Notes under the pieces: model-generated
Database searches by the model: none
The model's input: the letters and a program-made list of their open reading frames with translations, nothing else
What the model was told of the DNA's origin: nothing
Shown: positions 10,008 to 19,316 of the stretch, in pieces
Layout: each line of letters starts with the position of its first letter
How positions within the stretch are numbered: the stretch's first letter is position 1
Source: Sphingomonas sp. So64.6b
GTDB taxonomy: Bacteria > Pseudomonadota > Alphaproteobacteria > Sphingomonadales > Sphingomonadaceae
DNA: 64,000 bases
NCBI RefSeq assembly: GCF_014171475.1
Contig: NZ_CP048817.1
Coordinates: 2,728,001-2,792,000 of the forward strand
Direction of reading: 5' to 3'
Made by a program: the position numbers and the translations under genes

Positions 10008-10922
10008 TCACGCGCGCCGGATCTTCTTCGCCAGTTCGCCCAGGCCCAGTTTCCGCGTCGCCGTCTTGGCCCATGCCATCGTCCGGTCGAACGTGCCGAG
10101 CGCCATTGTCGTCAGCCGGTTCGCCAGGCTCGCGCGCAGCAATAGCAAATCGAGACACGCCACGCCGCCGGTGGCGAATTGACGCTTGTGCTGGCCTTCG
10201 CCCTCGGTGAAGTCGAAGCGCTTCAGACCGCCCTCGGCATAGAGGTCACGCATCGCCTCCATGTGCAGCACGCTGCCGGGCGACAGGTCGTTGAACGCGG
10301 GGTCGTGCCCGACATATTCGTAGCGCACCGTGCCATCGACGATCGGGCAATAAAGATAGGCCGCCGGCTCGCCCGCGATATGGAGCAGCCAGCCGCGCAC
10401 CGAATCCGCCGCCGCCATCGAATACATCCGTGCCACAAAGGCGGCATCATCGGGCAGACCCGAGCCGAGCAATTTCTCCTGATAGGTGCGGATCGAGACC
10501 TGACGCGCAACGTCATGGAAGGCGGTCATTTCATCGGGGGTACGGAAGCGCCGCACGTCGAGCGTTCCGCCCGACAGCGTCGCGATCTTCTTCGCCTTGC
10601 GCTTCATGCCACTGCGCGCGTTCGACGACATCATCCCAAGCCAGCCGTCATAGCCGAGCGTCAGATCGGCATAATAACGCGTGTAGCGTTGCCGCACGAA
10701 CGCGATCATGCCGCTGCCGGCCTGGATCATCGCACTCTGGCGCTCTTCGGGTAGCGATGTGATCTGATAGCCGTCCGCGTCCCCATCGAGCGGCGGCAAG
10801 GCAGGCAAATGTCCATCGAGTACATCGTCGAGATTCATCGGCACGCGGACAAGCTTGCGCTGGATCGAAACCAATGTGCGGGCGCCGATCTGGAAGCGCA
10901 GCGGCAACGGTACGGCGGTCAT
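10008..10922 (-). CDS. GNAT-fold acyltransferase, CelD/BcsL/FemAB-like
   Basis: The 304-residue protein belongs to the acetyltransferase group often found with cellulose or exopolysaccharide genes and lipid-modifying loci. Visible features are a central basic segment (ARSGMKRKAKKI), RTYQEKLLG, and the C-terminal block GSVLHMEAMRDL followed by FDFTEGEGQHKRQFATG, which is characteristic of this group. Start ATG 10922 overlaps the stop of the polysaccharide deacetylase gene (ATGA), so the pair is coupled. It may acylate a cell-surface glycan or lipid; the exact acceptor is not readable. Confidence 0.75.
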   Translation of the reverse strand: MTAVPLPLRFQIGARTLVSIQRKLVRVPMNLDDVLDGHLPALPPLDGDADGYQITSLPEERQSAMIQAGSGMIAFVRQRYTRYYADLTLGYDGWLGMMSSNARSGMKRKAKKIATLSGGTLDVRRFRTPDEMTAFHDVARQVSIRTYQEKLLGSGLPDDAAFVARMYSMAAADSVRGWLLHIAGEPAAYLYCPIVDGTVRYEYVGHDPAFNDLSPGSVLHMEAMRDLYAEGGLKRFDFTEGEGQHKRQFATGGVACLDLLLLRASLANRLTTMALGTFDRTMAWAKTATRKLGLGELAKKIRRA

Positions 10923-11875
10923 GCCGCGCGTTCCTCGACCATGTTCGACCAGAGTTGTTCGGCACGCCGCCAGCTGGTGCGCAGCGAATTGGGGCCGAGC
11001 GGCGCATCGGCGCGGTCGAGCGCGAAGTCCGGCCGGTCGCCGAAATGCATCGTCGGCAAGTCCGCACGACGTTCGGCAAGCATCCCGCACAATGCATCGA
11101 AGCGGCGAACATGCACGCCGTTCGGGCGTGTGCCGGACCGATTGGCGAGTTCGAAACTATGGCTGACGATGGTCACCGCAGCGTGTTTTTCGGCAACCGC
11201 ATGATCGAGCGCGGCGGCCATCTCGCCCGCCGAGAGCGCGCAGATCTGGAAGTTGCGCAACGCACCCGGACGATCCTCGATCAAGGTCACCGGCACCTCG
11301 ATCAGCCCTTCGCGTTTCACCGGCGCAATCTGCCGCGCGGGCAGCCCGATCGCGCTCGGCCAGGGATGTTCGGCACCGTTGTGGCTGCTGTCATAAGCGA
11401 AGCCGAGGCTGGCCAGCGCACGCAACGTGTCGTCATTGGCGCTGTAGCTACCGGCGCGAAAGGCGATCGGCCTGGGCGCGCCCGCCGCGATCAGCAATTC
11501 GGCGGCACCGGAGATCAGGTCACGCTGCTGATCCTGCGGAAAGTCGATCAGTTCGAAGCGGCCATAGGTCTTGCCGCCATCGCCCGCGGCCGCGCCGGTC
11601 CAGTTGGGATGAAGATGAAGCTGCACCTCCTGCCCCGCCTCGACCACCGCGCCGACGATGCGCTTCATCGGGTCGAGGCCGAACAGCAACGCCGGCAGCG
11701 GATCGACGAAGAAACACGCCTTGAGCTGATGCCGGGCAAGCACATCGAGCTGATAGGCAAGGCCGACACCAGCCGGCTCGAGCGAGCGTTCGAAGATCGT
11801 CTCGACATCCAGCGACGCGGCGTGGTGGCGCCAGGCAAGCTCGGTATCGACGGTCAGGAAGACAGGCGTTGTCAT
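10919..11875 (-). CDS. Polysaccharide deacetylase-like protein
   Basis: The 318-residue product has the NodB-type layout: N-terminal VFLTVDTELAW with the catalytic-type acidic residue, the metal-ligand stretch QLHLHPNW, an AFRAGSYSAND segment (RxGxxs-like motif), and a C-terminal VSHSFEL containing a histidine. No signal peptide is evident, so it may act in the cytoplasm on an activated or lipid-linked sugar. It overlaps the downstream GNAT by 4 bases; a deacetylase plus an acyltransferase suggests swapping of an N-acyl group on a surface glycan, which is inference. Confidence 0.75.
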   Translation of the reverse strand: MTTPVFLTVDTELAWRHHAASLDVETIFERSLEPAGVGLAYQLDVLARHQLKACFFVDPLPALLFGLDPMKRIVGAVVEAGQEVQLHLHPNWTGAAAGDGGKTYGRFELIDFPQDQQRDLISGAAELLIAAGAPRPIAFRAGSYSANDDTLRALASLGFAYDSSHNGAEHPWPSAIGLPARQIAPVKREGLIEVPVTLIEDRPGALRNFQICALSAGEMAAALDHAVAEKHAAVTIVSHSFELANRSGTRPNGVHVRRFDALCGMLAERRADLPTMHFGDRPDFALDRADAPLGPNSLRTSWRRAEQLWSNMVEERAA

Positions 11876-11930
11876 GCGACCGATTGCTAGCGCTACGTGG
11901 TGAAGATTCTCCCAACGGCCGCCCGATCGA

Positions 11931-14726
11931 TCAGGGTTTCACGCCATAGCGGGCATAATCCTCATCGATCCGTGGGTTCATGGTTCGCGCCGCCGCGAGA
12001 TCCGCATCGCCAAGCGCACCCTGCCCCATCCGCTTGCGAATCACGCCGCGAACATACAGCGACGCGGGAAGGTCGGGCGAAATATCGAGCGCCTCGGCGA
12101 TATCGCCGAGCGCGTCCTCCATCCGCCCCATCTGGAAATAAACCAGCGCGCGGCTATCGAATGCGGCCATCGGCGATTCGCCCAGTTCGATCGCTTTGGT
12201 ACAATCCTTCAATGCCGTATCCAGCGCGATCTTGCCGATCGCCTTGGCCCAGCATCGTGAATTGAGCAGATCGGGATTGCCGGGTTTTTCGGCGACGGCG
12301 ATATCGAGCGCGGCAACCGCCTCCGCCCCCCGCCCTGCGCGTGACAGCACATTGCTCTTCAAATCGAGCCAGCCGGCCTTCTCCTTGCCGCCCGCCGCGA
12401 TACGTTCGTCAAGCAGCGCCAGCGCTTCGGCCATTTTGCCCGTCCGCCCCTTGAGCGAGGTCAGCGCCGCGACCGCCTGGTAGGAACTCGGGTCCAGGCC
12501 ATAAGCGGTTTCTGCATCGGCCAACGCCTTTACGTCATCACCCAACGTCGACAGAAAGGCCGCTCGCCTCAGATAGCTATCGAGATCGGGTTCGATCGCG
12601 ATGACCCGATCAAGGTCCATGATCGCTCCGCGCCAGTCATAGGTGCCCGCGAGATAGGCGGCACGATTGGCGTAGCCGAGCTTATCCTTGGGATCGACCG
12701 CGATCGCCTTTGCGTAGGCCGCTTCGATCGGCTTGAGCAGGCCGGCCTTGCGGGCAGCGACAATCACTTCGCGTCGCGACGGATAGTTTTCGGCCGCCAT
12801 GACCCGCAACAACCGTGTTTTTGCAAGCGCCAGGCGGGAGCGCACTGCGGGAATATCCGCCGGCGCGATTTCCGTGCCGATCGTGTCCATTCGTTCTTCG
12901 ACCGTCACCACGCCGTCGCTCAACGTGGCAGTGCGGCGCAGCTTTACGCCAGCCAGACTTTCCGGCAGGCTCGTATCGCCATCAAGCGTGAACCCGGTCG
13001 CGCCGACCGGCAACTTGATCGCGGTGGTGAACGCCAGGCTGCCGCTGTTGCCGGTCGTCACCGGTATATCGCGCCATGCCGGGCGTGTCCGGTCAGGTTC
13101 GAAATTGAGTTCCGACACCGTGCGGTCGAGCGTGCGGCTGTGGCGCTTCTGCTCATAGTCCCAGCCGCTCTGCGCAATGCCAGTCGCCGTGACCACGGTC
13201 GTGCCGGCAACCTTGTCCTGAACCAGGGTTTCGGCGATCGGCATGCCTTCCAGCACGCCGGTGCGAACGAAGCCGGCGAGCATGTCGTGCCGTTCCTTCG
13301 TCCCCAATTGGCCCGAAGCGGTGGCGAGTTGCGAGGCCATCGCGCCGCGCAAGGTGATCGTGGCACGATACAAAGCCGGCAAACCCAAGCCGGCCCGTTG
13401 GTCGAGTTCCAACGTTACAGCCATATCCGGGCGATTCACGGGTCGCCGCGGCACCGCCATAAGATTGGCGCCGGCGTCGCGAAGCGGCAAAACCCAGGAA
13501 AAGGGCACGCTATCGTCAAGGTCGGCGAGCCGCGCGCCCTGCCCGGTGCCATCCATCCACAGGCTTTTGCCGTCGATCGTCGCGCGGACCAATACATGAT
13601 TGAATGCGCCCGGCATCGGCAGCCGTTGCGGGACCGTGTCGCCAAGTTCGATATGGGCCGTCACCGCCTCCGCTTCGATCCCCAGGCCATGAAGGACGGC
13701 GAGCAACAACAAGGTCTTCGCCTTGCAATCACCATAACGCAGCGCCCAGGTCTGGGTCGGCGTTTGCGGCGTGTAATTGCCGCCATCCATGCCGCGGAAG
13801 AGATAACGAACCTCGCCCTGCACGAGTTCGAGCGCTGCGGCCGCGCGTTTGCGCGGGTCGGCATCGGCCTTCGCGATCCGGTCGATTTCGGCGGCAAGTG
13901 GGCTGCCCGCCGCGACGAGACCGTCGGTATGGTACAGCGGCGCCATGGTTTTCGATACCGCCGCCCAATCGGCAAAGGTCGACGCATCGAGGATCGGCAA
14001 GCCACGCGTCCGGATCGGCGCGTCGTCGGGCCAGTCGGCGGGCTTGGCCAAGGGCAGCGCCAGTTCGATCTCGCGATAGCCAGCGATATCCTTCGGCTTA
14101 ATAACGACGCCGGGCATATAAGTGCGGAATTTCAGGTCATCCCCCGCCTTCCACAACAGTCGCGCGCGCGCGAAACCAACGCGAGCGGGTGCCGCGACCA
14201 GCGGCAGCACTGTCTGCATGCCGCCCTTCAGCACCTTGTCGCTTTGCGTCACCGAATAGGCAACGCGCAACACATCGCCGACACGCAGTCCCTCGGCCGC
14301 CATCGTCGCAGTGAGCACACCGTTCATCTGCAACGCCTCGAGCTGCGCCTCGCGCCGCAAGATGGTGAACCGGCCCTCCTGTTTCAGGAGATCGATTTCC
14401 TCCGTGCCGCGGATAATCGACACACGATGGATGATCAGGTCACCATCGTCGGGCTGCCATTGGAGCTGAATCGTGCCCGCCTGAGTCAGCACATCGGCGG
14501 AGGCGATGCGCATCGCGCGTTCGACATAGGCCCAGACTTGTCCGTCCTGAAGCCGTTGTTGCTGGTCGAATACCATCATGACCGGCGCTTCCTCGCCAGC
14601 CGCAGGCGCGGTTGGTGGTGGGGCCGGTTTCACCCAATCGGGTGCGGGTGCGTAGATCGGCTTGTCGCTCGCGTGCACGACACCGGAAACCGCAACAAGC
14701 GCGATGAACAAGATAGGCCGAAACAT
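11931..14726 (-). CDS. Exported DUF3857/transglutaminase-like/TPR protein
   Basis: The 931-residue protein has a signal peptide (cleavage near VHAS, residue 19), a DUF3857-type beta domain (about 60-250), a transglutaminase-like core with Cys in YGDCKAKT, His in GAFNHVLVRA and Asp in LWMDGTG (catalytic triad present, about 330-395), a second beta-rich domain, and a C-terminal TPR region (about 690-930). Such proteins are periplasmic or outer-membrane-facing and their substrate is unknown. It is a single gene between the deacetylase and uvrC on the minus strand, with 55 bases separating it from the former. Confidence 0.85.
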   Translation of the reverse strand: MFRPILFIALVAVSGVVHASDKPIYAPAPDWVKPAPPPTAPAAGEEAPVMMVFDQQQRLQDGQVWAYVERAMRIASADVLTQAGTIQLQWQPDDGDLIIHRVSIIRGTEEIDLLKQEGRFTILRREAQLEALQMNGVLTATMAAEGLRVGDVLRVAYSVTQSDKVLKGGMQTVLPLVAAPARVGFARARLLWKAGDDLKFRTYMPGVVIKPKDIAGYREIELALPLAKPADWPDDAPIRTRGLPILDASTFADWAAVSKTMAPLYHTDGLVAAGSPLAAEIDRIAKADADPRKRAAAALELVQGEVRYLFRGMDGGNYTPQTPTQTWALRYGDCKAKTLLLLAVLHGLGIEAEAVTAHIELGDTVPQRLPMPGAFNHVLVRATIDGKSLWMDGTGQGARLADLDDSVPFSWVLPLRDAGANLMAVPRRPVNRPDMAVTLELDQRAGLGLPALYRATITLRGAMASQLATASGQLGTKERHDMLAGFVRTGVLEGMPIAETLVQDKVAGTTVVTATGIAQSGWDYEQKRHSRTLDRTVSELNFEPDRTRPAWRDIPVTTGNSGSLAFTTAIKLPVGATGFTLDGDTSLPESLAGVKLRRTATLSDGVVTVEERMDTIGTEIAPADIPAVRSRLALAKTRLLRVMAAENYPSRREVIVAARKAGLLKPIEAAYAKAIAVDPKDKLGYANRAAYLAGTYDWRGAIMDLDRVIAIEPDLDSYLRRAAFLSTLGDDVKALADAETAYGLDPSSYQAVAALTSLKGRTGKMAEALALLDERIAAGGKEKAGWLDLKSNVLSRAGRGAEAVAALDIAVAEKPGNPDLLNSRCWAKAIGKIALDTALKDCTKAIELGESPMAAFDSRALVYFQMGRMEDALGDIAEALDISPDLPASLYVRGVIRKRMGQGALGDADLAAARTMNPRIDEDYARYGVKP

Positions 14727-14794
14727 GAATTACCCCCGCAACAACGCTTAGACTCTAGCGTCGCCCGGACTACCGGCAAGAGATGATTGAACCG

Positions 14795-16714
14795 CTATCG
14801 CCCGTGGTAAAAATCATAGACCTGCTGTGCGACCGCTGATGACACACCGGGTGCCTGTTGCAGGTCCTGCAGGCTTGCGTTGCGCACCGCGCGGCCGGTG
14901 CCGAAATGCATCAGCAACGCCTTTTTGCGCGCCGGGCCGATACCCGGCACCTCGTCGAGCGGCGAGGCTCCGATCGCCTTGGCGCGCTTGGCGCGGTGTG
15001 CGCCAATGGCAAAGCGATGCGCCTCGTCGCGGAGGCGTTGGAGATAGAACAGCACTGGCGCGTTGACCGGCAGCTGGAACTCGCGGCCGTCAAGCATGTG
15101 GAACACCTCGCGCCCGGCATGGCGGTCCGGCCCCTTGGACACGCCGACCAGGCAGACATCCTCAATGCCCAGCTCCTCCATCACGCCCTTGACCGCGTTG
15201 AGCTGTCCGCGCCCGCCGTCGATCAGCACCAGATCGGGCCAGTCGCCAGCGTCGCGATCGGGATCCTCCGCTTGCGCGCGCGCGAAACGGCGACCGAACA
15301 CTTCGCGCATCATCGCGAAGTCGTCGCCCGGCTCGGTATCGGGATTCTTGATGTTGAACTTGCGGTACTGGCCCTTGCGGAAACCTTCAGGGCCCGCGAC
15401 GACCATCGCACCGAGCGCATTGGTGCCCTGGATATGGCTGTTGTCGTATATCTCGATGCGGTCGGGCGGCTCGCCGAGATCGAACAGGTCAGCAACCTCG
15501 CGCAGCAATTTGGCCTGGGTCGTGCTCTCAGCCAGTCGCCGGTCGAGCGCTTCCTCGGCATTGCGCTTGGCCTGATCGAGCAACCGGCGGCGTGTGCCCC
15601 GCTGCGGCATCGACAACGTGACCTTGAATCCCGCGCCTCCGCCGAGCGCTTCGCCGAGCAGTGCGGCTTCCTCAAGCTCGCGATCGACGAAGATGGTCCG
15701 CGGTGGCGGCACCTCTTCATAGAATTGCACCAGGAAGCTGGTCAGTACCTCATCCTCGGGCACATCGTTGGTGTGCGCGGGGAAAAAGCTGCGATGGCCC
15801 CAATTCTGCCCGCCGCGGATGAAGAAGGCCTGGATACCCATCACGCCGTTCTTGCAAGCCAGCGCGAAAATGTCGGCATCGCCCAGCCCCTCGGCATTGA
15901 TCGCCTGCGTCCCCTGAATGAAGGTCAGCGCGCGCAGCCGATCGCGCAGAATCGCCGCCAGTTCGAAGTCCATTGCCTCGGCCGCGGCCTGCATCTGGCC
16001 GCCGAGTTTGGTCTGCACCTGAGTCGATTTGCCCGCGAGGAAGGCCTTGGCGTCGCCGACCAGTTCGGCATAGCCGGCCGCATCGATCCGCCCGACGCAT
16101 GGCGCCGAGCAGCGCCTGATCTGGTAGAGGAGGCACGGCCGGTCGCGGTTGCGGAAGAAACTGTCGGTACAGGAGCGCAGCAGGAACAGCTTCTGCAGCG
16201 CATTGAGGGTGTTGTTGACCGATCCGGCGCTGGCGAAGGGACCGTAATAATTACCCTTGGCGCGCCGCGCGCCGCGATGTTTCTGGATGCGCGGAAATTC
16301 ATGGTCGGCGCGCAACAGGATGAACGGGAAGCTTTTGTCGTCGCGCAGCAGCACGTTATAGGCCGGGCGGTAGCGCTTGATCAGCTGCGCTTCGAGCAGC
16401 AGCGCTTCGGCCTCGTTATTGGTCGTGACGATGGTCATCGAACGTGTCTGCGCGACCATGCGTTGCAAGCGCTTGGGCAAGCGATCGACCTGAGTGTAGT
16501 TATTCACCCGGTTCTTCAACGCGCGCGCCTTGCCGACATAAAGCACATCGCCGCGTGCATCCTGCATTCGGTAGACGCCGGGCCGCGCCGGCAGTGTCTT
16601 CAGCACGTTGCGGATCGCGGCGACACCCGCCTCCAGATCAGGCGCGTCGCTGCCCCTGACGGTGTAGGTCGATTTCTCTTCATTGAACCGGTCGGGGGCG
16701 TTGGGCGATGACAT
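14795..16714 (-). CDS. uvrC: Excinuclease ABC subunit C
   Basis: The 639-residue protein makes both incisions in nucleotide excision repair. It has the N-terminal GIY-YIG nuclease domain (PGVYRM and VLYVGKA), a cysteine cluster region (CLLYQIRRCSAPCVGRI), a UVR motif (about 215-250), the RNase H-like C-terminal nuclease with IEIYDNSHIQG, VLIDGGRGQL and AHRFAIGAHR, and tandem helix-hairpin-helix motifs (VPGIGPARKKALL). I chose ATG 16714 (MSSPNAP); the open frame continues upstream into the antisense of the divergent SDR gene. Confidence 0.96.
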   Translation of the reverse strand: MSSPNAPDRFNEEKSTYTVRGSDAPDLEAGVAAIRNVLKTLPARPGVYRMQDARGDVLYVGKARALKNRVNNYTQVDRLPKRLQRMVAQTRSMTIVTTNNEAEALLLEAQLIKRYRPAYNVLLRDDKSFPFILLRADHEFPRIQKHRGARRAKGNYYGPFASAGSVNNTLNALQKLFLLRSCTDSFFRNRDRPCLLYQIRRCSAPCVGRIDAAGYAELVGDAKAFLAGKSTQVQTKLGGQMQAAAEAMDFELAAILRDRLRALTFIQGTQAINAEGLGDADIFALACKNGVMGIQAFFIRGGQNWGHRSFFPAHTNDVPEDEVLTSFLVQFYEEVPPPRTIFVDRELEEAALLGEALGGGAGFKVTLSMPQRGTRRRLLDQAKRNAEEALDRRLAESTTQAKLLREVADLFDLGEPPDRIEIYDNSHIQGTNALGAMVVAGPEGFRKGQYRKFNIKNPDTEPGDDFAMMREVFGRRFARAQAEDPDRDAGDWPDLVLIDGGRGQLNAVKGVMEELGIEDVCLVGVSKGPDRHAGREVFHMLDGREFQLPVNAPVLFYLQRLRDEAHRFAIGAHRAKRAKAIGASPLDEVPGIGPARKKALLMHFGTGRAVRNASLQDLQQAPGVSSAVAQQVYDFYHGR

Positions 16715-16781
16715 CAGCGTCTCATTTAGGACTCCGGCACGAAAGCAACAACGGCTATAAAGATGCTGAGGGGAAGATGCG

Positions 16782-17501
16782 ATGCGGCTTTCGGCGAAGA
16801 CGATCCTGGTCACCGGCGGGACTGACGGTATCGGGTTGGCGCTGGCCCGGCGGCTGAAACTGGCGGGATCGACCGTCATCGTCGTCGGACGCAATGCAGA
16901 GCGGCTCGCTGCCGCCGGCGCTGAAAGTTTCGAAGCGATCGAGGCCGATTTGTCGTCGGAGGCTGGCTGCACCGCCTTGCTGGCAAAGGTCGCGGATCGG
17001 CAAATCGATATCCTGATCAATAATGCCGGCATGGGCGCGGCATTCGACGTCACCGCGCCAATCGACATGGCGGATGTGGATCGATCGATCTTCCTCAACC
17101 TCAACGCGCCGATCCGCCTGATCGCCGGGATGCTCGATCCGCTGCGCAACCGGCCCGAAGCGATGATCGTCAACGTAACCTCCGGCCTGGCGATCGCGCC
17201 AAGCGCCAAGGCGCCGGTCTATTGTGCGACCAAGGCAGGGTTGAGGAGCTTCACCACGGCGCTGCGCGAGCAGCTGTCCGGCACGAAAATACATGTGCTG
17301 GAGGTGCTGCCGCCCGTGGTCGAAACGCGAATGACGGAAGCGAATCCGCACAAGAAGATGCCCGCGAGCGAATGCGCGCGACAAATCGTCTCGGCGATGG
17401 AGAAGGGCCGCGACCAGGCCAATGTCGGCATGACCGCGCTGCTTTATGCGGCCTATAATATCTCACCGGCGATCGCGCGGCGAGTGATGCTCCGCTACTG
17501 A
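16782..17501 (+). CDS. Short-chain dehydrogenase/reductase (DltE-like)
   Basis: The 239-residue protein is a classical SDR: TGGTDGIG cofactor loop at residues 11-18, NNAG at about 86-89, catalytic Ser in VTSG and the YCATK active-site motif. It resembles the DltE/YciK-like group but the substrate is not evident. It is transcribed divergently from uvrC with a 67-base gap and converges on the small exported-protein gene; a shared palindrome begins inside its last codons. Confidence 0.85.
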   Translation: MRLSAKTILVTGGTDGIGLALARRLKLAGSTVIVVGRNAERLAAAGAESFEAIEADLSSEAGCTALLAKVADRQIDILINNAGMGAAFDVTAPIDMADVDRSIFLNLNAPIRLIAGMLDPLRNRPEAMIVNVTSGLAIAPSAKAPVYCATKAGLRSFTTALREQLSGTKIHVLEVLPPVVETRMTEANPHKKMPASECARQIVSAMEKGRDQANVGMTALLYAAYNISPAIARRVMLRY

Positions 17502-17527
17502 CGCCGCAGACGCCGCCAGTAGCGGAG
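17490..17527. terminator. Bidirectional hairpin between convergent genes
   Basis: Arms 17490-17500 and 17517-17527 (CTCCGCTACTG and its exact complement) form an 11-base perfect stem with a 16-base spacer. It overlaps the stop codon of the SDR gene and ends 9 bases before the end of the convergent minus-strand gene. There is no long T tract on either side, so termination efficiency is uncertain. Confidence 0.6.
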
Positions 17528-17535
17528 AGAATTCG

Positions 17536-17868
17536 TTACTTGATCGCCGCCAGGTCGGTTGCGACCTTGGTCAGGACTTCGGGCGTGATCAGGCCATTCG
17601 ACATTGGCGCGACCTGGTTGAGCGACATGCCCTTGAAGCTGTCGTACATCGGGTGCGTCGTGGTGCCCGGCAGATCGGCGTCGATCACGGCCTTGCCGGC
17701 GGGATCGGCGACGATCGTCTCGATCGGCGTGTCGAGCGTGAACTTGCCCGCAGCGGCGGGTGCAGCGGCCGCAGGGGCCGCAGGCGCGGCTTCGACCGGT
17801 GCGGTCTGGGCAGTGGCGGGTACGGCAACGGCAAGCGCGAGAGCGGCGCCAATAACGACAGACTTCAT
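17536..17868 (-). CDS. Small exported alanine/proline-rich protein
   Basis: The 110-residue product has a clear signal peptide (MKSVVIGAALALAVAVPATAQ, cut after residue 20 or 21), an Ala/Pro-rich linker (about 22-42), and a C-terminal region containing FTLDTPIETIVADPAGKAVIDADLPG and MSLNQVAPMSNG. I know similar small secreted proteins in sphingomonads but no function. The start is ATG 17868; the longer frame lacks a signal sequence. It is 117 bases downstream of atpF on the same strand and may be read from the ATP synthase operon. Confidence 0.65.
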   Translation of the reverse strand: MKSVVIGAALALAVAVPATAQTAPVEAAPAAPAAAAPAAAGKFTLDTPIETIVADPAGKAVIDADLPGTTTHPMYDSFKGMSLNQVAPMSNGLITPEVLTKVATDLAAIK

Positions 17869-17985
17869 GGGAGAGCCTCTTTCACAAGAAAACGGCGCGA
17901 ATCGCCGCTGACCCGGCTTTAGCGGGATTAGTGGCGAATCGAAATGCAATGTGAAAGCAGGCCCGCCGTTGCGGGCGGAACCGCT

Positions 17986-18540
17986 CTAGTTGAGCCGCCC
18001 CAGTCCGGCGATCGTGCGATCCACCAAAGTCTTGTCCGCTTCGGCGCCGTGACGCTGCGCGATGATCGTCGCCGCGGCCTTGGCGGCGGCATCGGCGGCC
18101 TTGGCGCGGACTTCGCCGATCGCGGCACGCTCGGCAGCGGCGATCTTGTCCTCGGCCATCTTGCCGCGACGCGCGACCAGTTCCTGAGCATCGCTCTCGG
18201 CCTTGGCGAGCAACAGCTTCGCCTCGGCTTCGGCATGCGCGACGATCGCGGCGGCATCGCCGGCGCTCGCCGCGTTACGCGCCTTGGCTTCGGCGAGCTG
18301 CGCCTCCGCTTCGGCGCGAAGCTTGGCGGCCTCGTCGAGATCGGTACGGATCGCCGCGATCTTCGCGTCGAGCATACCGCCGATCAGCGCCGGGACTTTC
18401 TTCCACAGCATGATCGCGATGACGACGAGCATCGACAGCGCGACGAAACCCGGCGCGGTTATGCCGAATGCCGCCGGTTCGTGATGCAGCTCGACCACGC
18501 CAGTGTGCGCGACGGTCTCTACTGGATGCGCCTCAGCCAT
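17986..18540 (-). CDS. atpF: ATP synthase F0 subunit b
   Basis: The 184-residue subunit has one N-terminal membrane helix (about 30-48) followed by a long Ala/Glu/Lys-rich amphipathic helix that forms the peripheral stalk. The N-terminal extension before the helix and its place last in the F0 gene set mark it as b rather than b'. Its start overlaps the end of the b' gene by 8 bases. The F1 genes are not in the window, as is usual in alphaproteobacteria. Confidence 0.9.
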   Translation of the reverse strand: MAEAHPVETVAHTGVVELHHEPAAFGITAPGFVALSMLVVIAIMLWKKVPALIGGMLDAKIAAIRTDLDEAAKLRAEAEAQLAEAKARNAASAGDAAAIVAHAEAEAKLLLAKAESDAQELVARRGKMAEDKIAAAERAAIGEVRAKAADAAAKAAATIIAQRHGAEADKTLVDRTIAGLGRLN

Positions 18541-19027
18541 GCGCCAGTTCCGCCTTTACCTGCTTTTCGATCGATGCCCGGTCGACAGCGACGCCCGAAA
18601 GCTTCGCGACGATGTCCTGCACCGCGTCGATGGTCGATGTCTCGATCTCCGCCATCGCCTGTTGCCGGGCGCCGTCGATCCGCGTCGTCGCGGCCGAAAT
18701 GCGATCACCGATATCGGCATCGCCGGCCTTGATCTTCGTCTCGGACGCTGCGGTCGCCTTCGCTTTCGCGTCGGTTACCGCCTTGAACGCCTGGCTGCGG
18801 GCCGAGTCCAGACCAGTCTGATACTCGGTTTCCGAAGCCTGGGCGGTCGCGCGCGCCGCCTCCGCCGCGGCGATGTCGCCCGAGATACGGGCGGTACGAT
18901 CATCGATCGTCCGCTCGATCTTGGGTACCATCGCCTTACCGATCCCGAAATAGATCAGGGCGAATACGATCGCGAGCCAGAACAGCTGCGACGCGTAGAT
19001 CTCTCCGATCTGGGATAACTGAGGCAT
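18533..19027 (-). CDS. ATP synthase F0 subunit b'
   Basis: The 164-residue protein begins MPQLSQIGEIYASQLFWL, a start typical of b' subunits, with one membrane helix (about 12-32) and a charged coiled-coil stalk. With subunit b it forms a heterodimeric peripheral stalk, the arrangement of photosynthetic bacteria and many alphaproteobacteria. The gene is 15 bases after atpE and overlaps atpF. Confidence 0.9.
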   Translation of the reverse strand: MPQLSQIGEIYASQLFWLAIVFALIYFGIGKAMVPKIERTIDDRTARISGDIAAAEAARATAQASETEYQTGLDSARSQAFKAVTDAKAKATAASETKIKAGDADIGDRISAATTRIDGARQQAMAEIETSTIDAVQDIVAKLSGVAVDRASIEKQVKAELAHG

Positions 19028-19042
19028 TGGAGGCGCTCGCTC

Positions 19043-19273
19043 TTACTTGACGACGAAGAGGATGAGGATCGCGACGACGAATGCGATCAGGCCGAGCAGC
19101 TCCGAAGCCGCGAAGCCGATGAACAGGCGGCCCTGCTGACCGTCTGCCGCACCAGGATTGCGCAGCGCGCCTTCGAGGAACGAACCGAACACGTTGCCCA
19201 CGCCGAGCGCGGCCAGGCCAACGCCGATCGCCGCGAGGCCGGCACCGATGTACATTGCACCAAGATCAGTCAT
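19043..19273 (-). CDS. atpE: ATP synthase F0 subunit c
   Basis: The 76-residue hairpin proteolipid forms the rotor ring. The glycine-rich first helix (about 8-31), the polar RNP loop (38-40) and the proton-carrying Glu58 in the second helix (ASELLGL) are all present; a Glu rather than Asp is normal for this group. I start at ATG 19273 because AAGGAG lies 9 bases upstream; a start 24 bases earlier lacks this signal. It lies between atpB and the b' gene. Confidence 0.95.
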   Translation of the reverse strand: MTDLGAMYIGAGLAAIGVGLAALGVGNVFGSFLEGALRNPGAADGQQGRLFIGFAASELLGLIAFVVAILILFVVK

Positions 19274-19316
19274 TTCAAAGCTCCTTAGGAATATCAACTA
19301 GTGGAAATCGTTTGAT

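Noticed and set aside
9944..10210. Plus-strand frame beginning in the AT-rich patch
   Set aside because: It runs straight into the antisense of the GNAT gene and has no ribosome binding site or domain.
14858..16711. A 617-codon plus-strand frame across uvrC
   Set aside because: Antisense shadow of uvrC.
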